Shown here: piece after piece, positions 1-8,601 of the stretch
Layout of the letters: each line of letters starts with the position of its first letter
Position numbering within the stretch: position 1 is the stretch's first letter
Source of the DNA: Bacteroides eggerthii
Lineage (GTDB): Bacteria > Bacteroidota > Bacteroidia > Bacteroidales > Bacteroidaceae
Reading direction: 5' to 3'
Assembly (NCBI RefSeq): GCF_025146565.1
Contig: NZ_CP102258.1
Location: 2,140,001-2,204,000, forward strand
DNA: 64,000 bases
Notes under the pieces: generated by a model
Told to the model about the DNA's origin: nothing
The model's input: only the letters and a program-made list of their open reading frames with translations
Databases searched by the model: none
Made by a program: the position numbers and the translations under genes

Positions 1-1
1 G

Positions 2-391
2 AAGGCTCTCAAGGATAAATATCCAGCTGCTACGGGCATTGAGTGGGAACGGAAAGGCAGTTATTTTGTAGCCGACTGTTGGATGAATGGTAGCGAAATG
101 GATGTGTGGTACGACACTCAGGCCACATGGAAACTAACAGAAGTGGATACTTCCTGGGAGGGATTACCTGCTGCGGTGCAAACCGCTTTCAAGGGCGGGG
201 AATATGCTGCATGGAAACTGGAGGATATTGATATGCTTGAGTATCCGGAGCAACCTGTACAGTATGTTATCGAAGTGGAGAATGGGAATCAGGAATATCA
301 GCTGTTCTACGATCAGGACGGTAATGTATTGGATAAACGCGATGTCAGTGGCGATAAGGATGACACACACTGGCCAGTAAGTAAGCTTTGA
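2..391 (+). CDS. PepSY-like domain protein, 3' part only
   Basis: The reading frame is open from the window edge, so the N-terminus (probably a signal peptide) is missing. The visible 129 residues contain two similar units, each with a short helix followed by beta strands. The first runs from KALKDKYP to the W-rich DVWYDTQATW; the second from LPAAVQTAF to QLFYDQDGNVLDK. This arrangement is typical of the PepSY-like (DUF2874) periplasmic proteins common in Bacteroides, which are thought to resemble BLIP-type inhibitor folds. Their substrate or partner is not known, and nothing here identifies one. It converges on sdaA across a strong hairpin. Confidence 0.75.
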   Translation, partial: KALKDKYPAATGIEWERKGSYFVADCWMNGSEMDVWYDTQATWKLTEVDTSWEGLPAAVQTAFKGGEYAAWKLEDIDMLEYPEQPVQYVIEVENGNQEYQLFYDQDGNVLDKRDVSGDKDDTHWPVSKL

Positions 392-459
392 AAAGTAATA
401 ATCTCAAGTTTATTGAATGATATTTCATTGAATACTTACAGGCTGTAAGTTAAAAAAAG

Positions 460-507
460 TGAACTGCACCCCAAAAGTTTTGTGTCTAACTTTCGGGGTG
501 CAGCTCA
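460..507. repeat. 20-bp inverted repeat, terminator or IS-end remnant
   Basis: Arms 460-479 and 488-507 match at 18 of 20 positions around an 8-nt loop. On the minus strand the stem is followed by a T-run (A7 at 452-458 on plus), so it can terminate sdaA. The arm sequence, TGnnCTGCACCCC followed by AAGTT, also looks like the ends of IS3-family elements, so it may be a fused pair of IS ends reused as a terminator. Confidence 0.6.
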
Positions 508-572
508 TTTGCGGGGACACTTCCTTTTTGTCTGAAAACTGTGCGGTTATTTAGGATTGGTCAATTCAATAA

Positions 573-1784
573 TCACATAGGCTTATAATCCTTTGCCAGT
601 CCTCCTTCGCTTGTCTCTTTGTAGAGTGACGGAAGATCATTTCCGGTTTCTTTCATGACCTCCACCACTTTGTCGAAGGACACGCGGTGCATGCCGTCGG
701 TGAAAGAGGAGTAGAGGTTGGCGTCAAGGGCACGCGCGGCGGCATAGGCGTTTCGTTCTATGCATGGAATCTGTACCAGTCCGCATACAGGATCGCAGGT
801 CATTCCCAGATGATGCTCCAAACCCATTTCCGCTGCATATTCTATTTGTGCGGGACTGCCGCCGAATAACTGGTTGGCTGCTGCTGAGGCCATAGCGCAA
901 GCTACGCCCACCTCTCCCTGACATCCTACTTCCGCGCCCGAAATGGAAGCGTTGGTCTTTACTATGTTTCCTACCAATCCGGCTGTGGCGAGAGCACGCA
1001 GAATACGCGTATCGCTGAATTCACGACTTTTTGCCAGATGATAAAGTACTGCGGGCATCACACCGCATGAACCACAAGTGGGAGCGGTAACAATGACACC
1101 ACCCGAAGCATTTTCTTCACTCACTGCCAAAGCATAGGCAAATACCAGTCCGCGGGATTGCAGGGACTGTTTGTAGCCGCTGGCACGTATATAATAGGTT
1201 GAGGCTTTGCGGCGCAGGTTCAGCGGGCCGGGCAATACGCCCTCCTGTTCCAATCCCCGTTTTACGGCGTCCTGCATGGTTTTCCACACTTCTTGCAGGT
1301 AATCCCATATATCGCTGTCCTCACATTCCTTAACGTATTCCCAATAACTCTTTCCTGTACGCTCGCACCATTGCAGAATCTCTGTCATGCTGCTCATGGA
1401 GTACACATCGGGAGTGTTGACCGAGGATGCTCCGTCGTTTTCCTCTGCCAAAGCTCCTCCGCCGATGCTGAATACAGTCCATTGATCTGTTTCCTTCCCT
1501 TCTTTATCCACTGCGATGAATTTCATTCCGTTGGGGTGGAAAGGGAGGAAAATCTTAGGTTCCCAAATAATCTCTACCGGGGCTACAGGCTGCAGCACTT
1601 CGGTGATGGCAATGTTGGTCATGTGCCCTTTGCCGGTTGCAGCCAGACTTCCGTATAATGTCACTTTGAATGTCGCAGCTTCCGGATGCCTTTCCAAAAA
1701 TATTTCGGCAGCTTTGCGAGGTCCCATTGTATGGCTGCTTGAAGGACCTGTACCAATGCGATAGAGTTCTTTGATTGACTTCAT
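573..1784 (-). CDS. sdaA: L-serine ammonia-lyase, iron-sulfur dependent, single chain
   Basis: Converts L-serine to pyruvate and ammonia in the cytoplasm, using a 4Fe-4S cluster as Lewis acid. The 403-residue length fits the fused beta-alpha single-chain form. The N-terminal domain carries the substrate-loop motif GPSSSHT (residues 13-19). The C-terminal alpha domain has conserved cysteines in TCGSCG (about 236-241), GCQGEVG (about 287-293) and CDPVCG (about 330-335), the segments that bind the cluster in this family. The start is the ATG at 1784, giving the family-typical MKSIKELYRIG. It lies 78 bp downstream of mutS2 on the same strand and may be co-transcribed with it. Nothing looks broken. 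Confidence 0.95.
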   Translation of the reverse strand: MKSIKELYRIGTGPSSSHTMGPRKAAEIFLERHPEAATFKVTLYGSLAATGKGHMTNIAITEVLQPVAPVEIIWEPKIFLPFHPNGMKFIAVDKEGKETDQWTVFSIGGGALAEENDGASSVNTPDVYSMSSMTEILQWCERTGKSYWEYVKECEDSDIWDYLQEVWKTMQDAVKRGLEQEGVLPGPLNLRRKASTYYIRASGYKQSLQSRGLVFAYALAVSEENASGGVIVTAPTCGSCGVMPAVLYHLAKSREFSDTRILRALATAGLVGNIVKTNASISGAEVGCQGEVGVACAMASAAANQLFGGSPAQIEYAAEMGLEHHLGMTCDPVCGLVQIPCIERNAYAAARALDANLYSSFTDGMHRVSFDKVVEVMKETGNDLPSLYKETSEGGLAKDYKPM

Positions 1785-1862
1785 TTTGGTGAATGATTAT
1801 TGGGTTATTGGATTATTAGTATCTTTATTTTTAGATTTTTATTTTTCGTTCTTGGTTCTCGT

Positions 1863-4400
1863 TCAACTTAGGTCTACAACCGTAATTCCTGCTCCGCCGA
1901 ACTGTATATGTTCGTCGGCGAAATGGCTTATGCCCGGTACTGTCTGCAGATATTGGCGGATAAGTGTACGCAAGATACCCGTACCTGTCCCATGAAGGAT
2001 GCGCACGCGGGACATTCCCACCAAAATGGCATCATCTATGAAATAGGTGACCGCCTGTAAGGCTTCATCACCACGCATGCCGCGTACGTCTATGTCTTGC
2101 TTGAAGTTCAGCTTCTTTTCGTACATACTGTCTTGGGTTTGCGAACTGATGTAAGTGCTTTTGGCAGAAACATCCGCTTGCTTGGGCTGTGCGTTTGTAC
2201 GCTCCAGCCTGTCCAGCTTGACGGTGGTCTTGATACTGCCGAAAGCGACAGTGGCATTCTTGCCGTTTACCTCCATTACTTCACCCACCGAGGTCTGTCC
2301 TTTTATCCTGACATTGCTGCCGGGTACGATTGCAGCCAATCGTTCGGCCTCTTTTCGTGCCTGCTGTTCTGCCGATGCTTGGGCAGAGAGCATGTTTTCC
2401 TGACCTTTGTTGGCTTTCTTTTCCTTTTTCCGGTTTTGCTTTTCTTTCAGCTTTTCTATTTTGCGGGCAATCTTCTCTTCCTGCTCTTTTGCGGCAAGAG
2501 CCTCCATTGATTGGCGGAAATCGGCCAGTTCCTGACGTGCCTGACGGGTCTTTTCCTTTTCGGCTTGCGCCTCTTTAATGGTGCGAATGGTATTTTCGAT
2601 ACGGGCATTGGCTTCCTGTATCAGTTGCTCTGCTTCTTCTTTGGCTTTCCGCAAAATTTCTTTGCGGGATTTCTGCAGATCTTCTATCTCCGTCTGGTAG
2701 CGGGTAATGGTTTCTTCCATATGCTTTTCGCGTTGGCGGATGGTCTGGCGTTTGCCTTCCCAATATCGCTTGTCGCGCACAATGTCTTGCAGATATTTGT
2801 CGGCATTGATGTATTCGCTGCCGACAATCTCCGAAGCGTCGGCGATTACATCTTCGGGTAACCCGATTTTGCGGGCAATCTCTACGGCAAATGAGCTGCC
2901 CGGATTACCTATCTGAAGTTGGAACAAAGCCTGCATCAGGTGGCGGTCGTATAGCATGGCGCCATTCACTACCCCTTCGTGGTCTTCGGCAAAATGTTTC
3001 AGATTCTGATAGTGTGTAGTAATAACGCCGAACGTCTGCTTTTGGTTGAAGCGTTTCAATACTGCTTCGGCTATTGCCCCGCCAATTTGAGGTTCGGTAC
3101 CACCGCCGAACTCGTCAATGAGGATAAGGCTGCGTTCATTGCAGTTCTTCATCATTATCTTCATATTGGTCAGGTGCGAGGAGTAGGTGCTCAGGTCGTC
3201 TTCAATGGATTGTTCGTCGCCGATGTCAATGAATATATTGCTGAATATACCGGCATGGCTGCGTTCGTGCATCGGGATTAGCAAGCCGCACTGTAACATG
3301 TATTGCAGCAGTCCGACGGTTTTCAGACAGACGGATTTGCCGCCGGCATTCGGTCCGGAGATGATGAGGATACGTTGCTTTTCGCTCAACTCTATATCCA
3401 GCGGCACTACTTTCTTTCCATGTTTGGCAAGAGAGAGTTGCAGCAACGGATGAACCGCCATTGTCCAGTCTAAAACCTGTTTGTTTTCAAAAGCAGGTTT
3501 CAATCCGGTGATTTGTTCGGAAAATAATGCTTTGGCACGTATGAAGTCTATCTCGGCAAGAAATTCGTATGACAGTAGGATGTCGGGGATAGAGGGGCGC
3601 AGCAGGTTGGAGAACTCCACTAAGATGCGGATAATTTCCCGTCGTTCGTCTCCTTCCAGTTCCCGGATGCGATTATTGGCTTCCACCACTTCCGCGGGTT
3701 CGATAAATACGGTTTTACCGCTGGCGGATTCATCATGTACAATTCCTTTTATTTTCCGTTTCAGGGCAGGCACTACCGGAATAACCAGTCGTCCGTCGCG
3801 CATTGTGGGCGCAACATCCTTGTCTACAATTCCTTCCGATTGTGCGTTGCGCAAAATGTTGTTTAGTGAGCGAGAGATGCTCCCCATTGTACTTACCAGT
3901 TCGCGGCGGATACGCGCCAGCTCTGCGGATGCGTTGTCTTTTATTTTTCCATACGGAGAGAGGATACCGTTTATTTTTCCGATGAGTTGTGGGAACACAG
4001 TTATGTCTCCTGCCAGCCGTTTCAGACAAGGGTAGGGGGATGCTGTTTCTTCTTCCTCCCCTTCGCTCTTCTGCAGAAAACGTACAATATCGCGTATTGT
4101 CTCCAATGACCGGCGAAGGTCGAAAAGTTCCTGTTCATCCAAGTACATTCCCTCCACGCGTATCCGCTTCAGGGACGGGCGTACATCAAAAAAATATTGT
4201 GCCGGAAAATTATCTTCCTCCCGGAGTATGCGTACAAATTCAAAAACCTGGTCCAGATGCTCTTCCACTTCACTAAAGCGGTCGGAGAACGCCATGTCTG
4301 TCACTCGTTCTTCGCCAAGCGTGCTGAGACATTTTTCTTTCAGCAGTTGACGTATTTGGTCGAAACCTATCTTCTGTTCAAAGTTCTGTGGGTATATCAT
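1863..4400 (-). CDS. mutS2: Endonuclease MutS2
   Basis: MutS2 acts on recombination intermediates and, in some bacteria, on collided ribosomes; it does not do mismatch repair. The 845-residue protein has the MutS core and lever region, an ABC ATPase with Walker A GPNAGGKS (residues 349-356) and Walker B LILIDEFGGGTEP (about 429-441), and a charged coiled coil (about 540-690). It ends in a KOW-like segment and a C-terminal Smr nuclease domain with DVRGMRGDEAL and the HGTGTG loop. It lacks the MutS mismatch-recognition N-terminal domain, as expected. The start MIYPQNFEQKIGF matches Bacteroidota homologues. A -7-like box TATTTTTG lies at 4414-4407 (minus), only about 7 bases before the ATG, suggesting a very short or absent leader. 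Confidence 0.95.
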   Translation of the reverse strand: MIYPQNFEQKIGFDQIRQLLKEKCLSTLGEERVTDMAFSDRFSEVEEHLDQVFEFVRILREEDNFPAQYFFDVRPSLKRIRVEGMYLDEQELFDLRRSLETIRDIVRFLQKSEGEEEETASPYPCLKRLAGDITVFPQLIGKINGILSPYGKIKDNASAELARIRRELVSTMGSISRSLNNILRNAQSEGIVDKDVAPTMRDGRLVIPVVPALKRKIKGIVHDESASGKTVFIEPAEVVEANNRIRELEGDERREIIRILVEFSNLLRPSIPDILLSYEFLAEIDFIRAKALFSEQITGLKPAFENKQVLDWTMAVHPLLQLSLAKHGKKVVPLDIELSEKQRILIISGPNAGGKSVCLKTVGLLQYMLQCGLLIPMHERSHAGIFSNIFIDIGDEQSIEDDLSTYSSHLTNMKIMMKNCNERSLILIDEFGGGTEPQIGGAIAEAVLKRFNQKQTFGVITTHYQNLKHFAEDHEGVVNGAMLYDRHLMQALFQLQIGNPGSSFAVEIARKIGLPEDVIADASEIVGSEYINADKYLQDIVRDKRYWEGKRQTIRQREKHMEETITRYQTEIEDLQKSRKEILRKAKEEAEQLIQEANARIENTIRTIKEAQAEKEKTRQARQELADFRQSMEALAAKEQEEKIARKIEKLKEKQNRKKEKKANKGQENMLSAQASAEQQARKEAERLAAIVPGSNVRIKGQTSVGEVMEVNGKNATVAFGSIKTTVKLDRLERTNAQPKQADVSAKSTYISSQTQDSMYEKKLNFKQDIDVRGMRGDEALQAVTYFIDDAILVGMSRVRILHGTGTGILRTLIRQYLQTVPGISHFADEHIQFGGAGITVVDLS

Positions 4401-4443
4401 GGATGCAAAAATACAATTAATTCGTGAAAAAACAGGAAGTATG

Positions 4444-4474
4444 TTTGCAGAATTAAAAATGATTTGTACCTTTG
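4444..4474 (+). promoter_or_regulatory. Bacteroides-type promoter of tRNA-Ser
   Basis: TTTG at 4444-4447 and TACCTTTG at 4467-4474 are separated by 19 bp. This matches the Bacteroides -33/-7 consensus recognised by the major sigma factor. Transcription would start about 4480 and run into the tRNA at 4515. Confidence 0.8.
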
Positions 4475-4514
4475 CACCGCTTAAAAGAGAAGTACTTCTT
4501 GAAAAGGAAGTTTT

Positions 4515-4599
4515 GGAGAGGTGGCAGAGTGGTCGATTGCGGCGGTCTTGAAAACCGTTGTGCTGCGAGGCACCCGGGGTTCGAATCCCTGTCTCTCCG
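4515..4599 (+). tRNA. tRNA-Ser (anticodon UGA)
   Basis: An 85-nt class II tRNA. The 7-bp acceptor stem pairs GGAGAGG (4515-4521) with TCTCTCC (4592-4598), with G as discriminator at 4599. The anticodon loop CTTGAAA gives UGA, and there is a long variable arm (GTGCTGCGAGGCAC) and a T arm with GGTTCGAATCC. CCA is not encoded. Single-gene transcript between its own promoter and the terminator at 4638. Confidence 0.97.
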
Positions 4600-4637
4600 C
4601 GGTTAGCATTGATAATCAGTGTTTTAAGAGGAGTTTA

Positions 4638-4676
4638 CCCGGCTTTACATCATAAATGTAAGGCCGGGTTTCTTTT
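4638..4676 (+). terminator. Rho-independent terminator after tRNA-Ser
   Basis: 13-bp stem (arms 4638-4650 and 4656-4668, one G-U pair), 5-nt loop, then TTTCTTTT. Confidence 0.93.
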
Positions 4677-4679
4677 AAT

Positions 4680-5006
4680 GATGTTAGTGTTTGAATGAGT
4701 CGTCTCTTTTTATATGCTCCCCCGATGTTATTTTGTTATATGGCAAATAGTTCTATATAATTTTATTTGTTTACTTTTATTGTATTTAGAAAGTTTCATA
4801 TAGCTTCAGTTATTTAGTTTTCAATAGAAGTAAATCACTTCTATTTTTCAGTTTCTCATTTGTTGTTACTCGTAAATTATATCTTTTGAGCTATATTAAT
4901 TTAATATTAATCTGAGATTAATTTTATTTGGACTGCTTTTTTAAGGGTTTTCCGTTTCCTTTGTGTTCAAAAATCAAAGTATTTAATTCAAACCAATATT
5001 GATAGA
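4680..5006. other. AT-rich gene-free leader region of the GH2 gene
   Basis: No ORF is supported. The stretch is very AT-rich. A perfect 9-bp hairpin (arms 4823-4831 and 4837-4845) is followed by a T-run and could be an attenuator or terminator. No TAnnTTTG box with a well-spaced TTTG could be found; TTCCTTTG at 4956-4963 is the closest match for a GH2 promoter. Confidence 0.5.
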
Positions 5007-8000
5007 ATGAAAAGGAATATGACTTTAAAAAGTTTGCTGTTGGTTGTGTGTGCGTTGTCCGGAAATGTTTTTGGACAAAGCACATTGAGTAATGGCAAGT
5101 TGGTGTATAATTATCCATTTGCACCAAGTGAGGGTATTGTGAACCGAATGGAAAAGGAATATAGGTCGGAAGTGTGCTTGAATGGTTTCTGGGACTTTCA
5201 ACCGGTTTCATTGCCGTCAACCTATGTGCAAGGAAAAGGAGTGGCTCCTGAATTATCTTTACCGGAAGAAAAACAATGGAGTGCTATTAGGATAAAAATA
5301 CCTTCACCTTGGAACATAAACGCTTTTGCGAATAGAAATCTTGAAGGGCCAGACCATCGTAACTACCCGTCTTATCCAAAGGAATGGGAACAAGTGAAGA
5401 TGGCTTGGATGAGGAAAAAAGTTACTATACCTACCGAATGGACTGGACAACAGATAAAACTTTATTTTGAAGCAGTGGCCGGCGCAACGGAAGTTTATAT
5501 TAATAAGGAGAAAGTTGGTGAGAACTTTGACCTCTTTCTGCCTTTTAGTATCGATATTACAGATAAAGTAAATGCAGGTGAAACAGTTGAAGTATTGGTA
5601 GGAGTGCGTAGCCAGTCCCTATTTGAGGATAATTCTACAATTGGGCGCCGTATTGTACCGGCTGGCTCTATGTGGGGATATCACATTGCCGGTATTTGGC
5701 AGGATGTGTATCTGCTGGCCTTACCTAAGGTGCATGTGGAAGACATATTTGTGAAACCTCTAGTATCTAAAGGAATACTGGAATTGGAAGTGACTGTGCA
5801 AAATAATATGGCAAAAAAGGCTGATTTGCAGGTTCAGGGTGATATTAACGAATGGGTTAATTTAGCTGGAACAGATGTTAACTCCGCTCCGATTCCGGTT
5901 TGGAAGTTAGGGAAAAAAGTATTGGAAGTGAAAGCTGTGAAAGTGTCTGTTCCGGCTAATGCTTCTACAAAAGTAGTACTACAAGTGCCTGTATCAGATG
6001 AATTGAGATTTTGGACTCCGGAATGTCCTAATCTTTATGCACTGTTGCTGGCTCTAAAAGTGAAAAAACAAAATTTAGATGTAAAATATGAGCGTTTTGG
6101 TTGGCGTGAGTGGACATTGAACGGTACTGTTCAATGTTTGAATGGTAAACCGTATCAACTGAGAGGTGACTCTTGGCATTTTATGGGGATTCCGCAGATG
6201 ACTCGTAGATATGCTTGGGCTTGGTTTACAGCTATTAAAGGTATGAATGGAAATGCGGTTCGTCCTCATGCACAAGTTTATCCCCGTTTTTACTTGGACA
6301 TTGCGGATGAAATGGGTATTTGTGTGTTGAATGAAACAGCTAACTGGGCTAGTGATGGCGGTCCGAAGTTGGATTCTGAACTTTTCTGGAAAGCTTCGAA
6401 AGAACATTTGACGCGTTTTGTTCTTAGAGATCGTAATCATGCTTCTGTTTTTGGATGGAGTATCAGTAATGAAAATAAACCGGTAATTTTGCATGTATTC
6501 AACAGACCGGAGCTGATGACTCCTCAGAAAAAAGCTTGGGAGGAGTGGAGAAATATTGTGCGGTTGAATGATCCTACCCGCCCATGGGTTTCGTCGGATG
6601 GAGAGGATGATGGCGATGGTATATTGCCTGTCACTGTAGGGCATTATGGTGATATGAACTCAATGAAACGTTGGATTGAAATAGGTAAGCCTTGGGGAAT
6701 TGGTGAACATAGTATGGCTTACTATGGTACACCGGAGCAGGTCGCAAAATATAACGGTGAAAGAGCTTATGAATCTCAGCTTGGACGTATGGAGGGATTG
6801 GCAAATGAGTGTTATCATTTGTTGGCCAATCAACGTTCTATGGATGCTTCTTACAGTACAGTGTTCAACATGGCATGGTATTCTTTGAAACCTTTGCCGC
6901 TGGGTAAAAAAGATTTGACTTCAAAACCGGATATCAGCCGGGATGGTGTTTTCTTTACAGAATATAAGGAGGGAGTACCAGGCGTACAACCGGAACGTGT
7001 AGGACCTTATTGTACTACATTCAATCCGGGATATGATCCTAATCTGCCCTTGTATGACCCATGGCCTATGTATGATGCTATGCGTGCTGCCAATGCACCA
7101 AAGCATCCTGCTTGGTCGTCATATGCTGAGATTGATAAAAAGCAGTATGAGGCTCCGGAAGCGTTTCCTTCTGAGAAGTATAAGGAAATTATTTTTATAG
7201 GAAGAAAGGATAGTAAATTGAAAGGTATAATGGATGCACAAGGGGTGAAGTTTTCTACTAAAATAACTGCTCCTGCACAAATGATTTATATTGTAGATGG
7301 TACTTATGATCTGCCTGCCGCAGAAAAGAAGAGCATGTTGGTCAATCTTGCTAAAGGAGCCGATGTTTGGATATGGGGACTGACCCCTGAAACGGTAGAT
7401 GTGTATAATGAGATACTGCCCCTTTCTGTAACGTTGGATAATTTGAAGCGTTCATCTTTCCTGCCGGTTCAGAAATCATGGATACGTGGGTTGAATAATT
7501 CAGATTTCTATTTCTGTGAACTTCAGCGGGCGGATGCTTCGGAATATTCTTTGAAAGGGGCCTTGGTAGAGGAAGGAGAGGTCTTGTTGAATGCTTGTAA
7601 AACGGATTGGAGAGCCTGGAACAAACGTCCGGAAGAGATAAAGACAGCTGGTACCATACGAAGCGAATATGAATGTACAGCTGCCACTCCTGTATTCGTG
7701 AGATATCAAAATGGGGCTTCCTGTTTTTACATCAGTACACTGAAAGAATTTACGAACTCAGAAAAGGGGTACAATACATTAAGGGCAATCTTGAAAAATG
7801 CAGGCATTGACTGCCAAGAGATTGAAGTAAAATCGAACGAGCTTTTTTTCTTACGTGATAATCAACTGGTTTTTCCTGCTGCTGTGAGAGATAAACTGAT
7901 AAAAACAACTATGGGGCGGACTTTGGACATTTATGTGTTTAGTCCTCGTCCTCTGAATGATTTGCTGATAGAGCCCAATATGCCTAAACTGACATTAGTT

Positions 8001-8234
8001 GTGAAAACTAAAAAATGCCAGCTTTCTATTAATGATGAAGTATATGCAGCTGCCGAGAAAAATAGATATGAAGTTACTTATAAGGAGCTACCTCTATTGC
8101 AGGGTTGGAATAAAATAAGTATTGCAATCGGAGAAAATGATAAGAATGAATTCAGTGGTAGTTTTAGGTGTGATAACAGAAATGAATTCCTTCCTTCATT
8201 GAAAGCGTCATTTGTAAATCCTGAAGCAAAATAG
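5007..8234 (+). CDS. Secreted glycoside hydrolase family 2 enzyme
   Basis: A 1075-residue exo-glycosidase of the GH2 (beta-galactosidase/beta-glucuronidase/beta-mannosidase) superfamily. It has a signal peptide (residues 1-23, ending FGQS), a jelly-roll sugar-binding domain (about 45-240), an Ig-like domain (about 245-355), then a TIM barrel. ISNEN holds the likely acid/base Glu489 after the canonical Asn, and GIGEHS holds the likely nucleophile Glu567. A further 400 residues form extra C-terminal beta-rich domains. The exact sugar cannot be read from the sequence. No SusC/SusD pair, sensor or other CAZyme adjoins it, so it is an orphan rather than part of a polysaccharide utilisation locus. 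Decayed mobile DNA follows it. Confidence 0.85.
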   Translation: MKRNMTLKSLLLVVCALSGNVFGQSTLSNGKLVYNYPFAPSEGIVNRMEKEYRSEVCLNGFWDFQPVSLPSTYVQGKGVAPELSLPEEKQWSAIRIKIPSPWNINAFANRNLEGPDHRNYPSYPKEWEQVKMAWMRKKVTIPTEWTGQQIKLYFEAVAGATEVYINKEKVGENFDLFLPFSIDITDKVNAGETVEVLVGVRSQSLFEDNSTIGRRIVPAGSMWGYHIAGIWQDVYLLALPKVHVEDIFVKPLVSKGILELEVTVQNNMAKKADLQVQGDINEWVNLAGTDVNSAPIPVWKLGKKVLEVKAVKVSVPANASTKVVLQVPVSDELRFWTPECPNLYALLLALKVKKQNLDVKYERFGWREWTLNGTVQCLNGKPYQLRGDSWHFMGIPQMTRRYAWAWFTAIKGMNGNAVRPHAQVYPRFYLDIADEMGICVLNETANWASDGGPKLDSELFWKASKEHLTRFVLRDRNHASVFGWSISNENKPVILHVFNRPELMTPQKKAWEEWRNIVRLNDPTRPWVSSDGEDDGDGILPVTVGHYGDMNSMKRWIEIGKPWGIGEHSMAYYGTPEQVAKYNGERAYESQLGRMEGLANECYHLLANQRSMDASYSTVFNMAWYSLKPLPLGKKDLTSKPDISRDGVFFTEYKEGVPGVQPERVGPYCTTFNPGYDPNLPLYDPWPMYDAMRAANAPKHPAWSSYAEIDKKQYEAPEAFPSEKYKEIIFIGRKDSKLKGIMDAQGVKFSTKITAPAQMIYIVDGTYDLPAAEKKSMLVNLAKGADVWIWGLTPETVDVYNEILPLSVTLDNLKRSSFLPVQKSWIRGLNNSDFYFCELQRADASEYSLKGALVEEGEVLLNACKTDWRAWNKRPEEIKTAGTIRSEYECTAATPVFVRYQNGASCFYISTLKEFTNSEKGYNTLRAILKNAGIDCQEIEVKSNELFFLRDNQLVFPAAVRDKLIKTTMGRTLDIYVFSPRPLNDLLIEPNMPKLTLVVKTKKCQLSINDEVYAAAEKNRYEVTYKELPLLQGWNKISIAIGENDKNEFSGSFRCDNRNEFLPSLKASFVNPEAK

Positions 8235-8267
8235 TAGGTAAATAGATTGAAATTTAGGTATAGCTTA

Positions 8268-8358
8268 TAGATTATCTTAAAAACGCCTTCGCTTTACAGT
8301 GGCTATACCTTTCCGCCGTTCGAAAGGTTTTCTGCGGAAAGGTATAGAGATAATCTAT
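8268..8358. repeat. Nested inverted repeat downstream of GH2
   Basis: The right arm is one continuous 25-nt block (8334-8358). Its complement is split on the left into 8268-8278 (11 of 11) and 8303-8316 (14 of 14) with 24 nt between. A folded transcript would form a long hairpin with a one-sided bulge. It lacks a T-run. It may terminate the GH2 transcript or be the relic of a mobile element end. Confidence 0.6.
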
Positions 8359-8486
8359 GTTCTGCCTTCCGGGCTTGGATTGGGCCGCACTATAAAATAT
8401 TTTGTGTAAATGGAAAAATGGAGGTCCATCGTGCATTACGACATACCTCCTTATATTTAGGGACATTCAGTAAATAGCATAAGATT

Positions 8487-8533
8487 AGCCAACTAATTCA
8501 TACTTAAAGTATTGCAAATTAGTTGGCTTTTTT
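8487..8533 (+). terminator. Hairpin inside the left IS end
   Basis: Perfect 12-bp arms (8487-8498 and 8517-8528) followed by six T. Such structures near IS ends insulate the transposase from outside transcription. Confidence 0.75.
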
Positions 8534-8601
8534 GTATCTTTAGGTATTCCCCCGAAAATAAGGTTTGGCAGCCAAAACGGGGGAAATCCCCGGACTAAGA
8601 T

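Noticed and set aside
8272..8466. 64-codon minus ORF next to the IS
   Set aside because: It spans the split inverted repeat and the IS boundary; no family resemblance.
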